Part shown: positions 1-10,429 of the stretch, piece by piece
Position numbering within the stretch: position 1 is the stretch's first letter
Layout of the letters: each line of letters starts with the position of its first letter
Source of the DNA: Gracilaria vermiculophylla
Lineage: Eukaryota; Rhodophyta; Florideophyceae; Gracilariales; Gracilariaceae
NCBI GenBank assembly: GCA_019155205.2
Contig: JAHNZQ020000092.1
Location: 77,539 to 141,538 of the forward strand
Direction: 5' to 3'
DNA length: 64,000 nucleotides
Notes under the pieces: generated by a model
Seen by the model: the letters and a program-made list of their open reading frames with translations, nothing else
Told to the model about the DNA's origin: nothing
The model's database searches: none
Translations under genes and position numbers: made by a program

Positions 1-1
1 C

Positions 2-1008
2 ATGAATGTATCACGCTTGTCGACTGGTATATGCACACGTATATACCCCACCAGGTGTTCTCGTTTCGTACCAGTGGTACAACGGGTGAATAATGCGAGA
101 TCCACGTTTAGTGCCTCTGCACGGATTGAAATCAATTTCGCGAATAAACCCTGGATGTATGTTAAGATGATTGTGGACAAAGTTCACAAGCACATCTGCA
201 GACACTCTACATACTCGGACACAAGAACGTTGTTAGAAAGAAACGTGCTGTGGAATGAGCAAGTCGAAAACTACATGCCGTCAGTCCTTGAGAGATGTAC
301 AGCGTGTCTATCTACCGCCAAACCGAACTCAAACCGAAAGATGGCCCTCAGCGCCATGACAAGGTCCTTCAACGATCTCGTGTGCGTGAACCACATGTTT
401 CTCCATCAGTACTGCGATATGCATGCTGTGGACGCTGCATCCCGTTACTCTGTGGGTGCTTTCGTCGAAGATACGTCGATAAGTCGCGCGATCCTGGTGT
501 TCGACGCGCACTGGGTAACTCCATTTTGGATGCTGCAGGCGACTGCCTATGACAGAGGCTTCAATAACAGCGTCTTCATAAAGTACTTGCAAAATCATGA
601 CATTGGTACCAAACCGCTCCCCCCGGGCCGCCACAGCTAAAATGTGCTGGAATCTAAACACAGGATCATCCGCGATGTTTCCTTGCGACTGCATGAAGCT
701 TCGAATAACGACATGCATGAATGGACAGACAAGCTGCTCGTTCAATAAGCCATCAGGATATCTAACAATCTGTACCGCAGCGAGATACTGTCTGCCCAAG
801 AGCTGGCAAAGGGCTACGCAAGGCCTGCTTTGGCTGGCTATCCGCCCAAGTTGCTGTCGCAGGATCTCATCGATGCGTACCAGAAATTGCTGGCTAGGCG
901 CACGCTGACACTCATTCTTCGATCGAATACATTCAATGAAGCTTCGGTAGCCGTTGGTGATATGGTTCTAGTGATTGTGAAGAAGCTCCTCGAGAAACGG
1001 GGAAAATG
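2..1008 (+). pseudogene. Copia A integrase fragment
   Basis: Integrase part of element A. The zinc-binding region shows an HKHIC...H start and a CTAC pair, matching HKHVC...CTAC in element B. A catalytic-core-like stretch follows, with DAASRYSVGAF and PPGRHS corresponding to DLVSRFLAAHV and PHGRHS in B. The frame is open to about 640, then continues with shifts to a conserved tail (GDMVLV, KKLLEKRGK) ending at 1008, exactly where the LTR of the nested Copia begins. Being partial and shifted, it is not functional. Confidence 0.75.
1003..1008. other. Target-site duplication, left copy (AAAATG)
   Basis: AAAATG directly abuts the left LTR of the nested Copia. The same six bases abut the right LTR at 3697-3702. 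Copia elements usually duplicate 5 bp, so the sixth base may match by chance. Dropping one copy lets the element A frame continue. Confidence 0.75.
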
Positions 1009-1234
1009 TCTTGAGAGGATGAACAGGTGGAAACAAGATAATGGAAGCTGAGGGCCTTGAGATATCAGTGATTAACTCAATGCCCTGTCTTTATAGGCAT
1101 AGGAGATTTACGAGAGCATAAGGAACTACGATATATGCTCTCGTGAACAAGACAAATACAAATTATCAAAACCAGTTCTCGTTATATATAGATATACAAA
1201 TTTGAACAAGATGCCAAGACTCAAAGTCTCTGAG
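1009..1234 (-). repeat. Copia-1 3' LTR
   Basis: Direct repeat of 3470-3696, almost identical over about 226 bp. The junction with internal DNA on the right is preceded (minus strand) by a G-rich stretch, GGTCCTGGGGGCG, a likely polypurine tract. An 11-bp inverted repeat (ACGAGAGCATA / TATGCTCTCGT) forms a hairpin near 1111-1144. The ends are not the canonical TG...CA. Confidence 0.9.
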
Positions 1235-1729
1235 ACGCCCCCAGGACCGATACGGGAGAAACGTGGAGAGCTGTGCGATGAGAAACAAACAGCTTACCAA
1301 TAAGAGACTTTGTAAACATGTCCGCACGATTGTGTTCTGACGACACATGCTTGATATCAATAATGTTATTGTTCACCGCGTCAATGACGTGATAATGGCG
1401 AAGCTCGATGTGTTTCACTTTCCGCATTCCAAAAACAGTTTGAGTCCAAGAGATAGCCCCAAGATTGTCTTGAAAATGCCCAACAGCATAATCTAACGAG
1501 TATCCAAGTTCTTGCAAAGCATTCTTCAACCAACTGACTTGTTTGATGCATTCCGAAATGGCGTAAAACTCTGCCTCAGTGGTGGATAAAGCAGTAGATT
1601 TCTGAAGCTTTGAGCTCCAAATAACAGGTACATCTCCAATTGTGATGACAAAACCCCCCCTGGACTGTCGTTTCTTTCAATCGCGACCCCAGTCTGCATC
1701 GGACCATGATGTAACTTTGGATGTGACAC
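1221..1729 (-). pseudogene. Copia-1 RNase H
   Basis: C-terminal RNase H of the Copia polyprotein in two overlapping frames. Motifs in order: STTEAEFYAISE, the VFGMRKVKHIELRHYHV block and the HNRADMFTKSL tail typical of Copia. WSDADWG, the first acidic motif, is in the neighbouring frame at about 1680-1700, so a frameshift near 1680 splits the domain. A second shift lies near 1528. Confidence 0.88.
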
Positions 1730-3129
1730 TTAGAGGTATCTTCAAGCCATAATCCTTCGTCCCAATTAGGTACCTCACAACATTTTTCATGCATTCCCAG
1801 TGCTGTGGGAGAGGCTGCGATGCGTACTTGCCCAACATTGAAACAGCAGTAGCTAGGTCCGGACGGGTCCGTGTGCTTAGAAACAACAGCGAGCCAAGCA
1901 CCTTTTTGTATGGAACATTGGCCATCGCAGAAGCCTCCTCCTTGGATGGAGCTGCCATGGAGTCATAGAGACAGTGTGACTGTGGCAGAGGAGTTGCCAA
2001 GAATGTAGCGTGCTCCATCCGAGATACCCTGATTATCTTTTCGATGAGTGGCCGCTGATGAAGGACAATACCATCATTTTCTTCCGCAATGGAAACACCC
2101 AAATAGAGATCAGTTAGACCTAAGTCTGAGACGTCATAGTGAGCTCGTAGTTCCGATTTCACCCAAGATGTGCGATCGGAAGATCCAAAGATGCTGATAT
2201 CGTCGACATAAGCCAACACTACGACAACATCTCAAGCATTTCCACGTACAAAGACACAAGGAACCGATTGAAGTTTTCGGAAACCAAGAGAGCAAAGGTA
2301 TGTGGATATATCTTCATACCAAATTCTCGGGGCCTCTCTCGTTCCATAAAGAGATTTCACAAGTTTGACGACTCGACCATCGGCGTCAGCTACGTTAGGG
2401 AATTTAGGGAGTTTGATCCAGACTGGTTTGTCCACCGGCATTGAAGCATGAAGGAAAGCGCCTTTGATATCAATATGTTGACGATCCAATTGCAAAGCGG
2501 TAGCAAGGACCATCATTACCCGAAATATTTCAAAGTTCAGCACCGGAGCATAAAGAATATCTCTGTCAGTAACCTGTTGAAAGTTTCCTCTTGCAACAAG
2601 GCGGGCCTTGAACCGTAGGGGTCGCCCTTCATGATCTCTTTTGAGACGAAAGAGAAACCCGGACGGTATAGGGGACCCATGATCAGGAGTTGCTTCTTCG
2701 AAGGTGCCAAGCTTGCGAATGGTATCCAGCTCTGTTGGGATTGCATCCATCCAATAGTCAGATTCAGCTGATGAGAGAGCTTGACGCAAGGTGGGCTCGT
2801 CAGACGTTGTTATTGCATCTGCAAGGGTTCGAGCAGTGTTGGCTGACTCAGCTTCGTAATCAGAGGCATAGCCGCCAAGGTCAGGGTCATATGTCGAAGG
2901 CTTGTCGGGGTAATGATTCAATCCACTGCTGCTGGCATCGTCACAGTCCGAAGAGTGTCCACCACGGTCTGGGTGGTAGGGTGAAGAGTTCTCTGGATAT
3001 TGAGTAAGTCCAATGGTACCTGTAACTGGTGCTGTTGAGGCGTTACCGTCATTACCGGAAGTGTTTGATGGAAGTGTCTGGGATTTTGTAGTGGAACGAA
3101 AACCAGAACGGGCTGGTGTTTCATCATCA
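1677..3129 (-). pseudogene. Copia-1 reverse transcriptase
   Basis: Copia RT reading leftward from the edge of the N gap. A Ser/Thr/Asp-rich linker is followed by classic blocks: RFKARLVARGN, DIKGAFLHA, the LVKSLYGTREAPRIWY block and LAYVDDISIFG (YVDD catalytic site near 2205). An in-frame TGA at 2232-2234 sits just before YVDD, so the copy as assembled would not make a full RT. The homology and frame are otherwise clean. Confidence 0.92.
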
Positions 3130-3229
3130 NNNNNNNNNNNNNNNNNNNNNNNNNNNNNNNNNNNNNNNNNNNNNNNNNNNNNNNNNNNNNNNNNNNNNNN
3201 NNNNNNNNNNNNNNNNNNNNNNNNNNNNN
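3130..3229. other. Assembly gap (100 N)
   Basis: Exactly 100 undetermined bases, a common placeholder length. On the right is the start of gag and on the left is the linker before RT, so the missing DNA should hold the rest of gag, protease and integrase. The true gap is therefore probably far larger than 100 bp. Confidence 0.95.
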
Positions 3230-3345
3230 AAAGCCTCTCCAAAGCCCTTAGCATTACAGGCAGCGTCAATTCGAATCCTCCATAACTTGTAGTCATTCTT
3301 CTCGTCAAGAGGTTGAATTCGAGTTTTCCATCCATCAGACTCCAT
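3230..3345 (-). pseudogene. Copia-1 gag, N-terminal fragment
   Basis: Begins at an ATG (3343-3345) about 110 bp past the primer-binding site. It encodes MESDGWKTRI... with LDEKNDYKLWRIRI, the Copia gag N-terminal pattern (LxGxNYxxWxxRI). The frame runs into the N gap, so the gene is cut by the assembly, not necessarily by mutation. Confidence 0.8.
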
Positions 3346-3454
3346 GACGTATACTTACGTATGGACAGGGGTGTCTTGTCCAGAAGGAGATGTCTATGCG
3401 CGGAATGGAAATAAAGGTGAGAGATAAGAACGGGTGTACTGCAGGCTAACGTGG

Positions 3455-3469
3455 GCTGGGCCCATAACC
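3455..3469 (-). promoter_or_regulatory. Primer-binding site, half of initiator tRNA-Met
   Basis: The plus strand reads GCTGGGCCCATAACC, the anticodon-arm sequence of eukaryotic initiator tRNA-Met including CAT. The element (minus) strand is therefore its complement and lies directly next to the 5' LTR. Drosophila copia uses a 5' half of this tRNA as primer (the hemivirus arrangement). A similar site is present in element B. Confidence 0.88.
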
Positions 3470-3696
3470 TCTTGAGAGGATGAACAGGTGGAAACAAGAT
3501 AATGGAAAGCTGAGGGCTTTGAGATATCAGTGATTAACTCAATGCCTTGTCTTTATAGGCATTGGAGATTTACGAGAGCATAGGGAACTACGATATATGC
3601 TCTCGTGAACAAGACAAATACAAATTATCAAAACCAGTTCTCGTTATATATAGATATACAAATTAGAACAAGATGCCAAGACTCAAAGTCTCTGAG
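3470..3696 (-). repeat. Copia-1 5' LTR
   Basis: Pair of 1009-1234, with the same internal hairpin (near 3570-3604). Followed on the plus strand by the TSD AAAATG (3697-3702). Confidence 0.9.
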
Positions 3697-3702
3697 AAAA
3701 TG

Positions 3703-4230
3703 GCCCTAAAGCAGGCCAGTACCAGCATACGATGTCGCCAAACGTACTGTTACCGTGCCCGGATAGAAAGGAAGGCAATAAGACGCAGCCATCAAATATT
3801 TTAGGCCTACAATGTGTGACGACGAGCTAGCAGCCGTTGTGCAAGATGCTGCTAACGAACTGAACAGAAACCAAGAAGTGGTTTTACAGGACATGGACAA
3901 TGAAACCCAGTCCTAAGAAGATAATTCCACCTCAGCTTAGAACGAAGCTACGCGTGAGAGCGACGAAGAACTATATTGAATCGGCCCTAGATTGCTGGAG
4001 GTAGGAGAAAAAATCGAAGTCTACTTGCCAATCGACAAGACGTGCAATGAAGGAACTGTGCATCAGCACGACGAGAAGTCAGGGAAGTTCTCCGTTCACT
4101 ACGACGACGGTGCCAAGGAGAAGTTGACTCCGGAAAACGAATTATGGAATTGTGTCAAAAAAGATCCCACCGAAGCACACACTGAACCAGGCACGCAGTA
4201 CATCCATGGTATGCAAGCCGGGTAAGTGTG
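3703..4230 (+). pseudogene. Copia A integrase tail and Tudor-like linker
   Basis: Sequence right of the nested insertion continues element A. The first codons resume the integrase tail (RPVPAYDVAKRTVTV matches KPVTSVNHEARIVTV in element B), broken by two stops. From about 3992 a segment reads GEKIEVYLPID...EGTVHQHDEKSGKFSVHYDDGAKEKL in pieces. It matches the B linker and the general Tudor/Agenet pattern (GxxVxVxWPxD, G-V, YDDGD). Its place between integrase and RT is the same in both elements. Confidence 0.65.
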
Positions 4231-4543
4231 GGTGTCACCAGGACAGGAGCTGGAAAGGACCGAAAAGCATCTCATCGAGACCTATCACAAAGCGCATGGC
4301 CACGGGACGTTCATGGTGCATGAGGCGCAAGAACTACTGCTCTATGCCACTCAAAATGCCTACGACAAGTAGTAACGGTCGTTCAAGAAAATTGTTCGCA
4401 ATGTGGTAGTTTCCCAGGTGCCGAAGACCGCAAAAGTAGTCATACGTCATGTGTTCTACAATGTCAAAAGTTGCCACGATAGCTCCCTAACGCTCTAGGC
4501 ACGAATTACTGTCTACAGTAAAAAGGACCGTGACAAGGATATT

Positions 4544-5225
4544 TTGATGACAGACTCGGCAATTTACCCCCAGGAGACATACGAATATTGTTATCATTGG
4601 TCACTATTTTCAGTTGGACACTCACACCGATCGATTTCAAGAGCGCAGTTTTGCAGACTAGAACCCAAAGAGATACATACTTGTTTCAGCCGCGCGAATG
4701 CAAAAATCTTCATCAACACTACTCGCTTCTTTTGTCTACAGCCCATAGGATAGCTAAAGCCGGAGCTAAATGGTATCAGTTTAGTGACGAAGTTCTTCGC
4801 AGTTTTGGTTTCCACCAGCTTGTCTACGTACCGCAACTGTTTCACAAAAGTCCTCAGGAAAGATCATCGTCGTTGCAATGAAAGTGGTAGACGATATTCT
4901 TTTTCGAGGAGAAAGATCTAACCTGACCGCCGTCATCGAGCACATCGGAAGATGTAATAAGCTTGCGACGCTTCTGTATAGTCTCGGCAAGATTCATTTC
5001 TACGGTCTGGTACTGACGCAGTTCGACGACATGACCACTGCAATTGACGGCGAAGATAAGATGCAAGGATACGAAGCCTCTCAAATTAGTTGTATGAGAA
5101 GAAGAGAACAAGAAAGTTCCCTAAACGGTATCGAACTCGCAGCCTTCAGGTCTCTCAACAGCTGTACGGGGTGGCTATGTGTCACTGCTTCTCCGTTTTA
5201 TGCACATGCCGATAGTAAAACATAA
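4544..5225 (+). pseudogene. Copia A reverse transcriptase remnant
   Basis: Frame-shifted RT. FKSAVLQT corresponds to VKAAFLQT in element B, YLFQPREC to YIRPPKES, and VYVPQLFHK to SHIPQIFFK. KVVDDILFRG is the catalytic block, matching KIVDDLQVAG in B, and CVTASPF matches GTAASPF. In both elements the usual YVDD tyrosine is replaced. Multiple shifts make it non-functional. Confidence 0.75.
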
Positions 5226-5685
5226 AAGGTTTGCGCTATTGGCACCAACAGTGCAGTATTTTGAGCACCTTTGATACGCTCACGCGAACCAAAAAAACGA
5301 TTTCTTCGTATGGTAACTGCAAGATTTGGGGAGCACGATACTCAAAGCTAGAGATAAGGCGTACAGAACGGTACATTGCATGGCATATTGTAGAAGCCCA
5401 CACACTTTCACGCTCGTCCTAAATGACTTCACAATCCCTCACACGAATTCTCATCTGAATGTCTTCTTACTCTCCGCATATCTCTCTTGGCCACTTTAAT
5501 GCCGTCTGCTCTATTGCACACACACCAAGAGCCTTTTAAGCTCATTTCCATTCCAAGTTCTATGAAACCCCGCTCTGAGCTCGCCCAACCCCACGACAGA
5601 GCCCGATGATCCTACCAGTTTCGTTTACTCGGTGATTATGCCATCTTTCAAAACTCACCTTGCGGTACTAAAAGTCTGCTATGTC
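5226..5685. other. Short region without a recognisable gene
   Basis: Probably the worn-out RNase H end of element A, running up to the left LTR of element C. Only scattered short frames are present. No promoter, RNA gene or clear repeat was seen. Confidence 0.5.
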
Positions 5686-5873
5686 TGTAACACTTAGCAT
5701 TAGAGCTCTTATTCGAATTAGTCAATCTACACGACTTTTAATTAGAAGCGCCGTGGTAGAAGACAGCTGTTTGGTTATTTGACTATAAAGGCACCGGATC
5801 CTCAAGGATTATGATCAGAGAAGAAGATTTACTTCTCTCTTGTGCCTGTTGTTTTGCCTGATCACGATTTGCC
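5686..5873 (+). repeat. Element C 5' LTR
   Basis: Shares blocks with 16131-16318: CTCTTATTCGA, AGAAGCGCCGTGG, CTATAAAG (TATA-like) and ACTTCTCTCTTGTGCCTGTT. Starts with TG. The right end is approximate. Confidence 0.8.
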
Positions 5874-5924
5874 TTAATAGGTTCTTCGCGAAAAAAGTTG
5901 CGTTTCGGCGGAAAAGTTAGGACA

Positions 5925-6943
5925 ATGGAAGAATCGGAGAAGTCAGATCTGCCGACTGTCCCACAGTCGAAAATTGATGAGTTGGAAGCTTTTCATCTGG
6001 AATACATTGATGTGACATCAATTTCGTGCTTCTGGAAAGAAAGGAAACTCTACGAAATGAAAGTAAACTAGAAGAACAAGGAAACTGGCGTTAACACGAA
6101 TCCAAACTCTTACAAATCGTCGGTGACCGAAACTGTCTTGGAGATTTTTATTCACAGAGAACACGTCGATGCCGAGTCTGTAACAGAGAGCGCTAAAAAG
6201 ATGCTACAGGACTGTTTGGAAAAGCATTCAAAGATAGAATTCAAGAAGCTTCGTAGCGATGAATGGGGGCGCATTGTTTCTTACGTCAGTACGAATATGA
6301 AGCTTTCGGACGCCAAAATTCGAGTGCGACAGCTGGTTGTGACTTACAAGAGAACATTTCGTGACGCAAGCTATACTAAATCTCTTGAGAATTGTCCTGA
6401 GATTTCCATCTGTCACATTCGAGAACGCACAATACTTAGGAAACTTGAAAGCCATATAGAAAAGATAATTCGTATGGGGTGTCGTAAGATGATCCACAAA
6501 GAAGATTTTCGGAAGTACACTAAGCGCTAGGCAGAGGAAGCGCAAATAGTGGAAAAGGCCCATATTGAAATTGTGCGATCTGAGTTTGACACGAAGGCAA
6601 AACATACGGACATGTTGTGTTTGGATGGTGACAGGAATATCGATAAACGTCGAAAGAGAACCTTGAATGCCGACGCACAGAAAGAAAGTAACCAAAAACT
6701 GACAAAGCGTCTTGCATTCTTCAGGAATACCAATGAGTGCCCTGGAGAGCGTCATCTGTTGATATATTGCAGGAAGGCATGACCTGAGGGTCGCAAGAAG
6801 ATATGGTCTCTTATTCGCAAGGAGCAGAAATAGAAGCAAAAGGAGAAGAGACAGATGCAATAACTGAAGTCTTTCCAAAATGAATAGAACTCAGTTTTGT
6901 TTGACGCGACTTTTATTGGTGGCTCGGATAACGCAGAGGTCAG
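5925..6943 (+). pseudogene. Element C gag remnant
   Basis: Begins at an ATG (5925) about 50 bp after the LTR. It encodes a charged, helix-rich protein (MEESEKSDLPT..., VTETVLEIFIHREH, CLEKHSKIEFKKL) with several in-frame stops (6069, 6528, 6780 and others). It runs up to the left LTR of element D. Position and composition fit a Gypsy gag; no zinc knuckle is visible. Confidence 0.6.
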
Positions 6944-7202
6944 TGTAGTGGATGAGAATCATCCACTTCCAAAGACATAGATAGTTACCCCCGATTAGGT
7001 GGAGTGTCGTGGAGGACCCACGACATAGGTAGCGCTGCTTGATTAGCTGGCAGTTAGCTCAGATTAGCGTTTCCCGATTTGGGCACAGCGGCGTCTACTT
7101 AAGCCGCTGGTGCGCCGTCCTCCCGTAAACCTCAAGGGCATCGAACTTAATAGCTCATACGAAACTCTCACCATCAGCCTGCGCGTTCCTCCGAACTGCG
7201 CA
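6944..7202 (+). repeat. Element D 5' LTR
   Basis: Starts TGTAGTGG and ends GCGCA. It pairs with 12051-12309 with few differences. The bases after it (CGGTGATCACTGCC) are where a primer-binding site should be; the matching tRNA was not identified. Confidence 0.9.
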
Positions 7203-7433
7203 CGGTGATCACTGCCGATACCGGTTGTATCACGCTCATTACCACGTTCGATCATCAAATGGCTTCCAGATCAAATACGCTTTCACCCGTGATGACGCAT
7301 GCCAAAAGTTCTGCTGATAACCAGGACTACATTCTTCAACCCCCATCTTCCGTTTCTTTTTCAGTTAGCCGCCCCAAGCTGACATCAGCGACTCCGAAGG
7401 CCATCAGAGTTTTTCTTCAACAGTAAGATCAAT

Positions 7434-9178
7434 ATGCCAAGTAAGTTAGAGCACGAGCGCTTCAACTGGCTGTTGTAGACTCCACCACGACCGAACCGGT
7501 CCGTCCTGTCAACCTGTCCTACTCTGTGGACCCTGAATGGGTAGAGTCCCCCATTGAACTGGAATACATCCCAGGTGTTAAGAGCACGGAAGAACTCACG
7601 GACGAGAAACTCCGAGCATATCTTGATTCAGAGGCCGAAGAGGACAAGGACATGATGATCATCGCCCACGTCGACAATATCATCAAACAAGAAGTACATA
7701 TGGACATGACAGATACCTCATCTCGCTCACGCATGAAAAGTTTGTTCACGTCATATCTCTCCGTACTGAGACGCAACGGACTATCTTGGATCATGAAGGA
7801 CCATCCGAAACTTGCGGTGAAGCACTTAGTTTCCGCAGTTAAACCACGATCTTTACAACAACGGCTTCTAACGGATCTTGAACTAGCATATTCTTCTCAC
7901 AACAACAACGTGATAGAATTCATGAACCACGCCATGACTGTTGCCGAAGCTTTTCAGATCATAGACAATGGCCCGCCTTCAACATCGCCACACTCTAAAT
8001 CGCGTTTAGGTCCATCAGGTGGAGAGACGAGATCCACGAAAGAAAACAAAAGAAGCTCTGCAGCATCTGCGTCGTCCGCAATATCCTCTCGCAAAAGTTC
8101 AGCACGACCACCTCCGTTCTGTCCGCACCCTCCTTGCGCAAAGAATGAAGAACGGAATTGGATTGACGACTGCGAGAAATGCACGGATGCCGAGAAGGAG
8201 ACTTTGAAGGATGAATTACGAGCCAGGATTGCCGCCAGAAAAGCCGCAGATGGTCCATCGCAGAGCACTAGATCACAAAAAGCCAACAAAAATCAGGCCA
8301 GGGATAAAACTGTAGGCCGTCTACGGCCACCAGTGCAAGGCTCAAGCGCCAGCTGTTCTATCATTATGTCGGATGGGATTAACTCCATGGAATCCAGTGG
8401 CCGATGTGGCGACAAAAGCGATGACAGCATCGCATCTCCCAAACTCGCGGAACACGCTGCTATCAGAGGCATTGGAAAGATCGCAGCTATCAATACCGTC
8501 AAACTTTCAGTTGCGCTGAAAAAAGATAAGCAAGACGCCGCTGAACAATTTTCTTTCTCTCGCATTTGGACTGTGCCACGCACCATCTTACATCTGGCAT
8601 CCGGAAATCTCGCACTCCACAACATCTTATTCTTGGTGGCAGACGATGATCTAGCTTGCGAAGCGCTCTTAGTCGGCAGGCCAGTACTCAAACACCTTCA
8701 AGTCGATACCAATACGCTTCTGGACAACAACAGGTTCGCTTTGAACGGCTCGGACTGCTCTGCCGTAGGCAACCCTACCTCTACTGCTAGTGGGGCATAT
8801 GTCAGCCGACTGGTGATCGCCCGTATAAACGAAGAAACCTCCGGCGAGCACGCACAGATCGACCACAATAGACCACGAGTGAACTACAACTCAGTTCGTC
8901 AGGACGAAGACCCATTTCCAGACCCGGCATTACTCAATTCTGTAGACAGCTACCAACAAGAAGATATTCGCGCTGCCGTTAATGGAATGCTACGAATCGC
9001 CGCAGACAACGGAATGGCTCCCAAGGACTCCGAACATCTGAGACAACTGGTCGATGAGCACATCGATATTTTCGGAACTTCACTTTTATCCGGACCTGCA
9101 GCCAAAGTCGCACCCTTGGAGATCACGCTAACTGCAGATGCTCGCCCTATTCGTGTCCACCTGCGCAAGTTTTCATAG
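7434..9178 (+). pseudogene. Element D gag and protease-like region
   Basis: The likely start is ATG 7434 (MPSKLEHERFNWLL). A stop follows at about 7474, and the frame continues one register over to 9178, so one frameshift separates them. The long frame has a helical gag region (residues about 1-160 of the open frame), a basic/Ser-rich part, and a Cys/His cluster (CPHPPC...CEKC). A retropepsin-like end reads LFLVADDDLACEALLVGRPVL. The catalytic Asp-Thr-Gly is not evident; the nearest match reads SDGINS, so protease activity is doubtful. Confidence 0.75.
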
Positions 9179-10429
9179 GACTAGCGAAACGTTTTGGCCA
9201 AATTCGTCTCTGAGCTCGTCCGTACTGGCATGGTGTATCCGAATCCATCCTTTCCATGGGCATCTGCCCCGCTTCTCGTGCCGAAACCAGGGCCTGCGCT
9301 ATTTCGATTCACAGTCGACCTGCGCCCAGTCAACCATTTTACGGTGCGGCACCAGTTCCCTATGCCCAACATTGAGCAGGAGCTCCTACAACTCGCAAAG
9401 TCACGCTATTTTGCTACCTTTGATCTCTCTCACGGGTACTGGCAGTTTCCGTTTCATAAGGACTCACAGGAACTTCAGTCATTCATCACGCCAGATGGCG
9501 TATTCTCTCCAACTCGAGTTCTTTATGGCACAACGAACGCCACCACACATCTTCAGTCGGTACTCGCCTGTATTTTCCGGAAGGAACTTTTGCAGCAGTT
9601 AATGTACTGACTACACAACATTCTTTTACATAGTTTAACTGTCGAAGGCCTACTCAACGCGATTCTCACTCTGTTTCAAACATACGCACGGTACTGCATT
9701 CGTCTACACCCGAAGAAATGCATTCTGTTTGCGAAGTCCATTCGCTGGTGTGGAAGAATCGTATCAGCAGACGGCGTGCCCCACGACCCTCGACACCTTG
9801 AAGCACTCATTAACATGGAACCGCCCACAACCAGAGCACATCTGCAACAATTCATCTGTGCCATGCAATGGGTTAAGACTGGCATTCCCAACTTCGCCAA
9901 CATCATTGAATGCTTGCACGTGTGCATGGAACGAGTCTACGAAGTCGCCGGGAGGCGCACCAATTGCGCCGTATCGTCCGTACAGCTAGCCACCTTGGAC
10001 TGGGATAAACAAGAGCTGGAATGCTTCCAGATTTGCAAACAAGCTCTGGTCGACTTGGTCACACTCGCACATCGCGATGAAGATCAGAGGTTGTGCATCT
10101 ACACCGACGCTTCAGATACAAACTGGGCAAGCATTGTCACACAGGCTCCCCATGAAGATCTTCCCAAACCGCACAAAGATCAACGACACAGTCCTCTTTC
10201 ATTCTGTTCGGGGCGTTTTAACGCAGCACAACTTGGCTGGTCTACTTTGGAAAAAGAGGGATTTGAAATCATGGCCACAGTCGAGCGCATGCATTGGCTG
10301 GTAGCCACGGCCGCTGGTTTCGATCCCTTCACGGATCACAACAACCTCATCTTCCTCTTCGATCCACTATCTTTAATCCCGGATCTTAGCCATTCATCTA
10401 CAAGGAAGGTCTTGCGATGGGCAGTTTGA
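9179..10429 (+). pseudogene. Element D reverse transcriptase and RNase H
   Basis: Ty3/Gypsy RT: FVSELVRTGMVYPN, FRFTVDLRPVN, TFDLSHGYWQFP, then a broken catalytic box. The bases at 9602-9620 read M-Y-stop where MYxDD is expected. The RNase H frame (9776-10429) has YTDASDTNWASIVTQ, PLSFCSGRFNAAQ and FTDHNNLIFL. Stops at 9608 and 10427 and a frame change show it is inactive. Confidence 0.9.

Larger units (their letters stand above)
1009..3696 (-). mobile_element. Nested Copia retrotransposon (Copia-1)
   Basis: LTR-flanked Ty1/Copia element inserted in element A. It has 226/227-bp LTRs, a primer-binding site matching half of initiator tRNA-Met, a gag start, RT and RNase H, all on the minus strand. 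The two LTRs differ at only a few positions, so the insertion is young compared with its host. The internal region is incomplete: the 100-N gap falls between the gag start and the RT, so most of gag plus protease and integrase are missing from the assembly. The visible pol carries a stop and frameshifts, so this copy is probably inactive. Confidence 0.9.
1..5450 (+). mobile_element. Copia-type retrotransposon A, decayed and interrupted
   Basis: Relic of a Ty1/Copia-like element running in from the left edge. Integrase remains lie at 2-1008. After a 2.7-kb nested insertion, a linker with a Tudor-like domain and a reverse transcriptase (RT) follow at 3703-5225. Each part aligns by eye with the matching part of element B (17716-22750), so A and B are one family in opposite orientation. 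The frame carries several stops and shifts, so it is dead. No LTR of A was found; its right edge is placed where homology to B stops and is approximate. Confidence 0.8.
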
